From: Priapulus caudatus
Taxonomy: Eukaryota > Priapulida > Priapulimorpha > Priapulimorphida > Priapulidae
Length of the DNA stretch: 64,000 nucleotides
Direction: 5' to 3'
Assembly (NCBI RefSeq): GCF_000485595.1
Contig: NW_014577238.1
Location: 171,380-235,379 of the forward strand
The notes beneath the pieces are model-generated. The model saw only the letters and a program-made list of their open reading frames with translations. It had not been told where the DNA came from and made no database searches. Numbering within the stretch: the first letter of the stretch is position 1; every line of letters starts with the position of its first letter. The position numbers were made by a program, and so were the translations under genes. Below are positions 47,001 through 59,500 of this stretch, piece after piece.

Positions 47001-50000
47001 GTAGGCTTGCGTAGGTAAATGGATGAGTGCTTACCTATTCTGTCTTGCAGATAGTTGTTGCTACAGTGCTACTACGTATGATGGGAGCTTCCATCTTTAA
47101 TCTGAAGACACTTAAACGTACGGCCATCTCCGTGGCAACTTTCTATACGATCCCAACGCAACATTCCTTTTGAGAAGGTTCCTGATACCATCCCTGTGCA
47201 TTCCACTGTTTCGGCGTGTATGTGAACACATTTGGGACTAACAGGGTTTACTAGAATCCCAACACTCCACCACAAGGGTCACCGCAGTAGACGTTAGATG
47301 AGCGCTGTCGCTATGCGGCACTTGTTCTCTGATAGCATGAATGATGCTTGACTTAATAGGTCGTCTGCTGCTCACTCTTCATTGTTTGCATTCTAATGTG
47401 TACTTTAATGCAACCACACCTGTGAATTTGCTATTCCTTGTTTGCAATTGTCAGTGTTGGCCCAAGTTCGCAGTTAATTCATGTTTCCGTGTTTGCCATC
47501 TTCGTTTCCTACCCCATTCTGCTCCCTTCGCAGACGACAAGGCCCTTACAAGCCAATGAATGGGTCGCGTCCATTCGATTCCAGCCCAGTAGGTGGAAGG
47601 TAGGTGCCAGCCAGCTGCACTCGTTACCGACTCACGCACACACATTTTTATATTTGCACGAAGAGGTTTCAAGAAGTGATGTGTGAGAGAGATTTTAGTG
47701 ATAGCACATGGTGTAAGATGCAATAGCAAGTGTGGTAAACTCGAAATGAGATCGATTCTCTAGACAATGAGATTTTTCACAACTACGACATACATTAAAT
47801 GCTGTAAACATTTTGTACTGGCACCTGATTCACTGCACTAGTCTTAGCAGTTGGTGGCCATCAGTTGTTATAAGTTGTGATGATGGGAACAAACTTTATT
47901 GAAACCTATTTATAGCGTCAGCCGTGACCTCACTTTTATAAGTGAAATAAATTATTGTGAATGATAGAAATGTTTGATTACAAAATGTGATGTGTAAACT
48001 AACAAGAATTGTTGCTCTACTACGAAATGATTGAGTAGTTAGTGTTACATCTGCCCTTGCATAGATGCTAACATAGACATCCATATGGCCTAAACCTCAC
48101 ACCCTGTCCCTGCTTGTCCTTTATTACTAGTTAATTTGTCTTCACAGAGTAATCCAATTTCATACCAAACGTCAGCCACTCCTCTCCACTGATTCCTCCT
48201 CACACAAAAGGTACGTATCCTCATGTTTCCTCTTGTTGTCTTCATCCTGAAATCCTATTGTCACAATTCTGTTATTTGTTGTAAGTCCTGCATTTCTGCT
48301 TAAGCTGTCCGCGATAAAAAGGAGATGATGACATACTGATTGAAATAATGGTATTCGTAACCACGTGCTGTGTCATATATTGTGATATTGCTTATATGCT
48401 TTACTAACATTAAATTCCGTTTTTGTGTGCCATTGCTGTCTAGAATTATTTTATATAATATATTACTAATCCCTTTTATATTGCATTTCATATATTTATT
48501 GTGCATGCCAATGGTGGCTGAGTGCACACGTGCACGTCTGTGTATACTTACGTACATGTGAGCAGAGATGCGAACCACTACGATTTATCCGTATTTTATA
48601 CGAATTTCTATTCCTTTGCACCACTACGACCAGTTTGTATCAAACTATGAATTTCACTGTGATCGGGGTAAAAAAAATTATTTTTGGTCCGTCAGTCTAT
48701 AATACGCAGGGGGAAAAATACACGGGGGTAGCAGGCGATTTCGCCCCCGAAATGCCAAAAAGAGCGCCCGAAAGCATGATATCGGGGGGCGACCCCAAAA
48801 GAAAAAGTCGCCCTGGAAATCGATTGTCCAGGTCGGACCCGCGCCTTGCCACTCTCGCTCGGCATTGCTGCGCTGCGATGCCTAGGCATCTGCCGCTAGC
48901 GGCAGCCAGTTCCACGGCGCGGTAGAATTCATGGTACGGTGTGACTGTCAAGTGTTTACCATTTAAGCATGAATGTGTGTACTGTACTGTATTGCATTCA
49001 ATCAAGCGCACGCCGCTGCCCGCGCGTATATACGTGTGTGCCCGTGCGCGTGCTTGCGCGCGTGCGTGTGTGCGTGCCGGTGTGCCTGCGGGCGTGCTTG
49101 CGTGTGTGCCTTCGCACGTGCGTGCGTGCGTGCGTGTGTGCCTGTGTGTGCCGGTGTGCCTGCGGGCGTGCTTGCATGTGTGCGCGTGCGTGCGTGCCTG
49201 CGCGCGTGCTTGCGCGTGTGCCTGCGCGCGTGCGTGCCTGCATGCGTGCGCGCGTGTGTGCGGGTGTGCCTGCGGGCGTGCCTACGTAGACCCGTAGGAC
49301 CAACAACCCGTAGGATTATAGAACGGTAATCCATGGAAAATCTTAATGAAATTCACACGTATATTTTTCCCTGCCGGCACACTCGTGTGTCATTCCCGAT
49401 TGTAGCTTTTTCGTCAATTCCCCGAAAGAGTTTTGCTGCCGCTTTCTCATAGTCCAGCAATCCCAACCCTCTACATGATACGGCACGTACGTTTAAGTGT
49501 CTTCAGATGGAAAGATGGAGCTCCATGTACATTAGTAACGCCAACAACTATTTGCAGACAAGAATAGGTAGCATATCTTTACTAGGCAAGCCTAACAGGG
49601 ACGTTGCAATAGAGAGCTGGCACTGTAACTAGTTAACGAGGCAAAAACTACAGCACACACATTGCACTGGGCGTGGCCATGCCAGTGCCTACGTTAATGT
49701 AAAATACTGACAGTACGAGATGCCACATAGAAATTATTAGGATTTTAACGGAGGCTAACATTTCTTCAACAAATTTTAGCTTTTGAAATTTCACGTGTGC
49801 ATCTTGTAGACTGTAATCAGCATGTGATAGTTTATACGAGAAAACACGGCAGTAAATTCGTTTCCTAACAGACAGGTAAACAAATCATGGTTTAACCCTC
49901 TCGTGGAGGGTCATAGGCCTTATCCGACACTATTTCGCATAGTCAGCGAGAGGACATTTCATTGGTCTTTCAATAAGCATAAATGATGCTCGAGTCCCGC

Positions 50001-50546
50001 TGAAACAAAAGTTTTCATCGCTCCGTAGACAGTGTCTCAGAAAATGTATAAAATCTGCCATACGTGCCATTGACTTTGCATGTGACTCCAATTTCGGCAG
50101 TTGATGTGCTTTTCCTACCATGATTGCTTATACACGGACTATTCAGAGCCTAGGTCGAGCCGTTTAGATTTGTTGCCCGCATTCTTGGCATTTCTCCTTA
50201 TACCTTAAGTTAAGAGTAAATGTTCCCTTCTTTTTAACGCTGTTGACTTTGAGCTTTTGACCCCCAGCTTCGAGAATCCAAATTCGTTTTGATGAGTCCA
50301 CCCGATGTGCGAATATCGTGACCGTACGTCGGAGCAGGGTTAGATTTGTGCCCAATCTGTTGACGGGCCCCGACGGCCACGGACGCACGCAACGGGACGG
50401 CACGGACCCCGCGGCACGATCGTGCGATTCTAAAGCTGCATCCTGAATATGTCAGATGAGTCTAAAAATGTTTTAGTTATGCAATAATGCAAGTATTGAA
50501 AAGAAAGCAAGAACTGAAGAGGTTTGCAGGCCACAGAGTTGTATTC

Positions 50547-50580
<34 letters not shown>

Positions 50581-53500
50581 AAATAAAATTTCTTATAAAA
50601 AAAAAAAAATTTTTTTGGTTGTTTAAAAACAAAAAAAAAAATAAGGTCTAGCTCATAATATCTATGCAGACCTGAACTGTTACGTATTGCGCGATAATTT
50701 GTTGAGGACGCGAGTGCAAAATATACGGGCTGTACAGGCAGACCTCGAAAACAATTACGGACAGCAGAATATCTGACATTTATTATTTTTATGCAAAAAA
50801 AGAGAATAAACCGCAGTTTTGGTAAATAAATATTATCATGTAAATGACTATGTGGTCTGTAGATTTAGACTCAATTAGCTCTGTAAAAATGCTACGGTAC
50901 GCATGACAAATGGTAAATTGATGCCTGTTGTATTATGCGCTCTGTCATGTTGGTTTATGGTAAGTTAAGAGTTTCAGTGTGTGTGTGTAGTGAGCGGCAC
51001 GCATTGTGTGTATGTGTGGAACTGCAATATGACTCTTTTGCTAATATATGTTATTTTATAAATGATATGAAGACTTGACAAAAAAGGTGTTACTGACAAA
51101 TGCCCTAGTTGTTACGGAAAATCATAATTATTTAACTGATGTTCATAGATGGGGTGGTGCAGGAGTACTGTTATGTATGTATAATATTATAATTTTTTTT
51201 GACACAATTGTTGAGTTACTTTCCTCCGGTGATGTTTATGACGTATCAACTAAGTGTATTCCGATATGTGACCGACTTCGGCTCTACTTCCTTGTCATGG
51301 CAATATTCCATATTCATGTTTGCTTCCTTTTGTGAGGTGTTTATGTTGAAGCAACCACATCGTACGATATCATGGAGGCTTGTGCTGTAACCTCGTAAAA
51401 GATTAGGGTTGAAGTCTGTATGATATGACTAGGCCTTATTGGTCTGTAGCCTTATGTTCTAGGGCCTGCAGAACCAGACACTATAGTCATAGTGGCAGAT
51501 GGTGGGTCGTTGTCGTATCCGGTACTAAGTATTGTACAGACAGCGTAGTTTTAGGTTGATTCTCATCTGCATAGTCAGATGCAGCTTGTTAGTCGCATTG
51601 TCGTCCGTGCGTCCATGCCGATCCGTCAGCAGTTGCGGCACAAATCTAAAGTCGACGTAGATTCGAAAGGTCGGGAGGATTGGTGGGGGTAATCTGAAAC
51701 GAGGTTGGATGTCGAAGCTGGGGGTCAAAGGCTAAGAGCGTGTACAAGAAGGAGGGATACATTCCTCCTTAAGTTAAGGCATAGGGAAGGAAATGCCAGA
51801 ATTGCAGTCAAATTAAACGGCTCGACTAGGCTCGTGATAGTCGGTGTATTCTGTCCGTAGAAAGCCTCGCTGTGCCCGCACATTGGAGGTCACAGGGCCA
51901 AGTCATGATAGTGACAGGGCAGATTTTCACTTTTTCTGAGGACATGCGTCTGACGGAGCGATTTGAACATTTTCTGTAGTTCAGCAGTCGCTTTAGCATT
52001 TTATGGTTTATTGAAAGGACCATGAAATGTACTTATGCTGCATGCGAGTTAAGTGAGTGATAACCTTTTGCCTAAGAGGAGGGTATTAAATGGATTTGTT
52101 GGGACTGTTACACAAAGGACTGAAACTGCTTTGGCTATGTGGATGTGAGGCTACAGTGCACAGTTCAATTTCAAGGCAATGTTTGTTGACCAGAGGTTTA
52201 CGTCCTTAAATATTTATTTTCTAAGGTCAAGTTGCTGTATTCAGCACCCTGATATAGCAACTGTATTGAACCCTGAATGCTCGCGTGTGTACAGGCAAAA
52301 CATGGGGCAGCCCAGTTACGCATATGGGGGTGCTGGCCTATTCTAATCATAATTAATGTGGTGGTTGTGTGCGTGGTTAGTATGTGCAAGACATTGTGTG
52401 AGTGTGACCTGAGTGTGTGTATGGTATTAGCCGCAGAGCGTGCAGCGTGATTTGGGACCGGGTCTTGTTTTGACTGGCGGCGCAAGAAATGGGAAGTGTC
52501 AATTGAGTAAATGTAAACAGTTAAAAATGTAAAGAATTAAATATTCCTGCTTTAATAGCTGCTAACCAGAACTTAACCCTAACCGTAATTCGAACTCTGA
52601 ACCTACCTAAACCCTTGCCCTAACCATAACCCCTATACCCCATAAGTATGCGCCCAGCGACGAACAGAAAACTGAAGAATGCGGCTGTTCGCGGAGGTTT
52701 ATTATATATCTTGGTTGTATAATATACGTGAGCCTTATCGTGTTGGATATATACGCTGTATTTATAACCGCGCAGAGCTATCACCATGTATGCACCCCCC
52801 CCCCCGTACACGCGTATTTACGCGCCAGCCCGACACTGAGACGTGCCGAAGCCAGCGGGGAGCAATAGAACGCGGGGCGGGGGGAATTATATAATACCAG
52901 ATGGCCGCGAGGAGGGCAGTAGGGAAAGTAACATCAATGGCGTACGATTTCTATTTTAATTTATGACGTTCCAAAAAACACGAATATCAAACGATTTCAG
53001 AGTAATATTTAATGCGGGGAGTAGTAGCAGTCCGTAAATGACCACACGGCGCAATAGCAGATAGCATTTCTAGGGCCATAGACATCAGGAAGTGACATGG
53101 GAATTCTCCGCGCGATAAGAATGGTATGATGGAAACGTCAGAAACGGTCGAGTAGTGTCGCTTTAACGGAGTTTTTTCCCACACGTGCTGTTGAATGACA
53201 GTTTCTTCGGTCGAATGAAGAAACAACGGGTGCTTCAACACACCCTGCTCGATTTTAAAGGGGGCTCCCCCACTTTACGAAATGACAGTAGGTCTCATCT
53301 GGACATCCATCTCTTCCTTGAACCTAACCCTGTGATAGACAATGCAAAACTTGGGCACTTGATGTGTGGCTAGTTTAAGTAAATCGCAAGGTATAGAAGC
53401 TATTCACTGTCTTATTANNNNNNNNNNNNNNNNNNNNNNNNNTTAGTAGTGATTAGTTACCACGCTGAAGCAATCGCTGGCGGCCCCCCCCCCCCGTACT

Positions 53501-56500
53501 CAATCACAATGCCACCCCTGCCAGCACGCGCACGCCGCTTCTCAGGGCGCGCATGGGATGTGCACCAGCCATACACACGTGCCTCGCGCTGCCCTGTCTT
53601 TCTCAAACCCCGAGCTTCCAGGGCCCTTACGTGGGCCCGCGACCTCCAGGCCGCAAGAGACTTCACGATATAAACAATCGATCCTCCTCGCTCGTACAGG
53701 CAGACACACACTATTTGCGCTACCGATTAATACAATGTTTCCATGTGCATGCGCAGCGTAAGTCTACTACAATTTAGGAACGGCATGTGAAGTGTGTAGT
53801 GTGTAAAATTAATAATACACCCCACGACTAGCTAACTCTTAGATGGCCAGGAAACGACAGATTCGTTCAAATATATGTCTGGCATCTCGCGCCCTGTGGT
53901 GTTTGTGTGTCCAGCTAAAACACAACCCTTGCTGCAAATATCAACGAAAATACACTAATGGTGTTAGAAGCTTCCTCCACGATTTTGCTCTGTCAGACGC
54001 TTGTTGTATCCATGTTCGTGCTAAACGTATACGCATGCGTCTATGGTAGTTTGATGCATCCAGCGGCGTTCCAACAAGAGTTCCTTCGACAACGCGACAC
54101 CAGTGATCATCTCAATAGATGATCGCAAGACGGGCAGCCACTGAGCACCATGTAGACCAGCGCTTCGGAGGTAGGGCCAGGAGGCCAAACAGGTAATGTT
54201 CGCTGTGATTTCGGCAATTAATTACACTTAATAAATTGAGGCAATCTATGTTCAGTATACGTTTTTGAGCAGCAGCTGGTCACACTATGTTAAATTATTA
54301 ACGTTACTTGGCTGAAATAAGTACTAGCCTTCTATTATCTGCAAATCCCCCGCAACACCTAAGAGTTAATGACAGATGTTAAGTGTTTACTCGGGTTTCA
54401 TATCTTTCAGAGGTTTCATGCTGACCCGACGTGACGCGGGGGGCCGCGGCCGAGCAACACACGAGTTGAACACGCCGCGTACGTGAGAGGTACGAATCGA
54501 ACGGGGACTTGAAGACTTCCGACGGGCCGCTACTCGAGTGCCGGCAGGCGCAGCGAACGGGAGGCAATCAACGCAGAGGTTGATCGACCCCCGAGGAGAG
54601 GCCCACCGACGGATCGTGAACGACCCGACGCGTTTGACAGCAGCGTCTCCGGTCGAGTGACAAGGTAGCTGTTACATCACGGTGTGCATAAATCTCATCA
54701 GTGTAGATTCATGGATCTCAATGTGCGTCGATGACTTGCCCAGCCATTTATTTTTAATCCAGCGGCGTCCCATGTTCTAATTACATTCTGAGCAGTCATA
54801 AGTGATTATAAATTGGTCTGGTATAAAAACTAGCTCAGCAATTTGATCCAGCGACGATACACTTCAGCTAGTCCTTGGCTGTTGATTGCAACGACAGCCA
54901 ATAGCGCGAGATAAAGACTATCTATGCTGCCATTCATAGGTGTGACATTTTGATATATAGTGGAGAATGCCCTTATATGATGATTATTTTACAATTGGGG
55001 ATCGACTTTAGATTGATAGATCAAGAGATATCAGACACGACGCACCAGCGTGACAGAATAACGACGACCAAGTGAGCCGACCGAGCGCAGGGAAAGCAGA
55101 ACCAGTCTCCGACGCAGGCCACACAGATCCCTCTGACTGGACAAGACACGCGTAGTATCCACGCCTAGTCGCGACGCGGTCCACACCAGCAAGGTGCAGG
55201 CCCGGGCAGAGTACACGGCGGCAAGCAGTGACCCGGCGAACTGGAGAGTGAGGGCCGCAGTGGCAACCGACCAACGTGGCACCATCTGACCGTGACCGCG
55301 AGCGACTCGCGTAGGAATGAAGAGTCTGATGCGTGCGCACAATTGACAGGGAGATCGACGCTTCTGCCAGAAGGTTAGTCCTGGCGGCCACTCCACGCTC
55401 CAACTTTGATTCACGCGTCATGAATCCACCGCCAACCCAAACGCAATTCAATCATCAGCCGCAACAGCCAAAGAGTTATGGTGGAGCCCAGAGGAGTGGG
55501 GAGGACCCGCCCATGAATGCAGTCAGTAGGTCCTACATCAGAGGCAACGACCAGTTCAACACCTCTGCCAAGGACCCACGCCGACGCAGGGGGACGCTGG
55601 CACGATAGAGCGCCTGCTCCTATGGCCAGTTCAATCAGCCCCAGATGAGTGGTTCCCTCTGCAGGAAACAAATATCCATAAGAATTCCTCAGGGTTGGGC
55701 CACCTGGCATTGTCACCACAAGTGGAGTGGCTTTATTCGAGTCAACATAGCCTCGTGTTGTCACTGACACGCATCGGGAAGGAGTCCTCGACATCATATG
55801 ATGCTTACAAGAGACTTTAAATACGGTCGCAGGCTTCTAGTTTTTTTTAGAGTATGTGCAGAGTAGAGATTTAAACGGAATCAACGCAACATTCTTTAAT
55901 CATGTTCACCAAGTTTTTTTTCCCAGTTCAACAATCATTATCTCATGCGATTTATCACTAAACTCCTGCTTAGCTATACGTTTCAGGGAAGATACAAGCA
56001 ATGACATAACTAGCACAAGAGTTGACACTGTCATTCAGCGCAGTTTCGCTATTTTCAATCTTGATAAATATTCCTATCAACTAATGTGCAATAAACTATA
56101 TTTCAAACTTACGCTGTTTCTGCGTCTATGATTCGCTCCGCATAATTGTTAATCATTAGTGACACAACCATTTACCTGACAAAAATCGTATGTGTCTTCA
56201 AAAAAAGTTCCTCTGAATACGAACCGGATTGCAGCAGTTTTCCAAAAACGTCTCTCCAATGTAATTCGGCTCAATGTTGAAATATGCGCGGCCGGCACCA
56301 CAACCAAGTTGTAACTACGGGGAAGTGAGGGGTTGCTTGGCGAAATTAAGGTAAAGACCACTCTATAATATAATAAGATTATATTATAGAGATCAGTGAG
56401 CTATATTGGTCTAAACTTCTACGTTCTAATGTAACAAAATCGAACCCCATGAAACATCATGATTTCGCCGAAAGAGGGCGACTGATGCATAAATAGCAAA

Positions 56501-59500
56501 ACAAGTTTCGTGTCGTAATTTTCTGTGTTAACAATTACAATTATGTCTTAATCTATTTATTTCCTTAGATCACGAAGTATTGCACAATTATTTCTTAACG
56601 TCTACATAGTCAGGAACAGCGCTGGTTTGTATTTTCGCATATTTCGTATGCTTTAGTGCAGTAAATGTATCAATAAGAGTGAAAATTGATCTTGATTTCG
56701 ACCAAGGTTGGTGGTGTGACTGCCCTGTACACGAAGATGAGCAACATAAAATGGCCCTGGGCTGATCATCTGACCTGTGTATACACGTATATAATATATA
56801 TAGGGAGTTTAGTATGTGGATTTTGCGCCGATTTCAGTCTTTTCGTAGAAAGGTTTTTTAAAAGTGGTATTCCCCCTTAGGGTTTAAAGAGTGAAGGTTA
56901 TGTTGGCTGGAGAATCGTCATGCATAACAACAATGAAACTGAAAGTGATACAGAGCAAAGCCACAGGCACTTGGAACGTCTCAATAAAAAAATTAATGGT
57001 AAATAAACACGAAATGTACCAAAGTCTTAATGTTTCTCTACTCGATTTCGCCTATATAATCACCTGTAAATGCCGGTCAAATGCTCATCTGCAACACAAA
57101 AGTACACCGCACACCCGCCCTGTGCTGCGTGCATAAACAACATGAATAAGAGAGCAGGTAGGAAAGCGTGATCGCGAAATTCGCTCGACGCTCGCTTCAT
57201 TTCACACGATCACAGAACGAAAACACATCCAACAGCTCCCATAAATGTTCTCTTGTTCGAATTATAACTCAGGCCTTTGTTCTTACTTACTCCCGCCAGA
57301 GATATCTCGGGAAATCCTGCAGGAAATGTTCTCTCCGTGAAAATGTAAAGAAGACGTATCATCCGAAAATCCCTAACGGCGCTACTTTCGATCGATCGCT
57401 GTAGTCGCGTGTGCGTGACGTCATTCCCGCGCGCATTGTGCTTGGCTTGGTAAGGGCGGAGTAGGTAAGAACAAAGGCCAGAGTTATAATTCAAACAAGT
57501 GAACATTTATGTACACATACAGGGTTCTCCCTACGTTGCGCAAACGGGGCGCGCGCCCCGTTTGGGAAAACTCCCCCCTGTTTGAATCGTTGCGCCCCGT
57601 TTAGCCGATGGATGTGCACAGCCATACACGTGCCTCGCGGGCCGCTTTCTCAAACCCCCAGAGCTTCCAGGGCCCTTACGTGGGCCCTGGACCTCAGCCG
57701 CAAGAGACTTCACGTATAAACAATCGATCCTCCTCGCTCGTACAGGCAGACACACCACTATTTGCGCTAGCCGTAATACAATGTTTCATGTGCGTGGCAG
57801 CGTATCTACTACAATTTAGAACGTGTGAGTGTGTGTGTGTAAAATTAATAATCACCCCCTCGAACTAGTAATTTGATGGCCAGAAACTACAGATTGCTTC
57901 AAATATATGTTGGCATCTCGGTGTGAGTGTTTGTGTGTCCAGTAACAAACCTTGCTGCAAATATCAAGAAAATACACTAATGTGTTAGGAAGTTCCTCCA
58001 CGATTTTGCTCTGGTCAGAAGCTTGTATTATCCATGTGCTAAACAGTTACAATGCGTCTATGTGTAGGTTCGATGATCAGCGGCGTCCAACCAAGAGTTC
58101 CTTCGACACGCGACACAGTGACATCTCAATAGATGATCGCAAGCGGAGCCATGGAGCCCATGTAGACCAGCGCTTCGGAGGTGGGCCAGAGGGCAACAGG
58201 TAATGTTTGTGTTTGGGCCATTAATACATTAATATATGAGGCAAACTATGTCATGTATACGGTTTTTGAGAGCAGCTGGTCACACTATTTTAAATTCTTA
58301 AGTTACTTAGGTGAAATAAGTACTAGTTCTATTATCTGCAAATCCCCGCAACACCTTATGCGCACACTTACATGCCCGTAACATGCGGTACATGCATGTA
58401 TGCATGCATGCATGCATGCACGCATGTACACGCATGTAACCGCATGCGTACCCGTTAACGCGTGCGTGCAAGAGTTATGAACAGATGTTAAGTGCTACGG
58501 GTTTCTCTTTCAGGTTTCATGACTTGAACCGCGACCGTGACCGCGGGGGGCCGGGCAGCAACACGATTGACCGCCGCGTCGTGGAGAGGTACGAGCGACG
58601 GGACGTGAAGCCTTCCGACGGCCGCTTCGAGGCCCGGCGGGCAGAACGGGAAGGCAATCAACGTGAGGTGATTCGACCCCCGAGGGAGGCCCCCACCGGG
58701 GATCGTGACGACCGACGCGTTGACAGGCGTTCCGGTAGTGACAGGTAAGCTGTTACATCACGTGTGCATAACTCATCAGTGTAGATTCATGGATCTCAAT
58801 GTGGTCGATTGATTGCAGCATTATTTTTAATCCAGCGGTCCCATGTTTAATTACATTCTGAGGCATTCATAGTGATGATAAATTGGTCTGTGATAAAACT
58901 AGCTCAGCAATTGATCAGCGCGTACACTTCAGTAGTCCTTGGCTGTTGATTGAACGAAGCAATAGCGGAGATAAAAGATATCTATGTGCATTTCATAGGT
59001 GACATTTTGTATATTAGTGAGAGAATGCCCTTACTATGATGTTATTTAAATTGGGATCGCTTTTAGATTTGAACGATCCAAAGATTCAGACACACGGCAC
59101 CAGCGTGACAGAATAAACGACCGACCGAGTGACCGACCGAGCGACAGGGAAAAGAGAACAGTCTCCCGACCAGGGCCACACAGATCCTCTGCTGACAAAC
59201 GCGTAGTATCCGCGCCTAGTCGCGACGGTCCACCACCAGGCAAGGTGAGCCGGCGCGAGGACACGGGCCGGTCAAGCAGTGACCGGCGACGGGAGAGTGA
59301 GCGCAGTGACCGCCCACGCGGACCATCTGACCGCGGTGACCGCGAGGACTCGCGTAGGGAGTGGAAGTCTGAGCGTGCGCACATGCAGGGAGATCGACGT
59401 TCTGAGAGGTCTGGTCCTGGGCCCTCACGCTCCAACTTTGATTCACGTTATGAATCACGCAACCAAACGCAATTCAGCGATAACCGCAACAAGAGTTATG

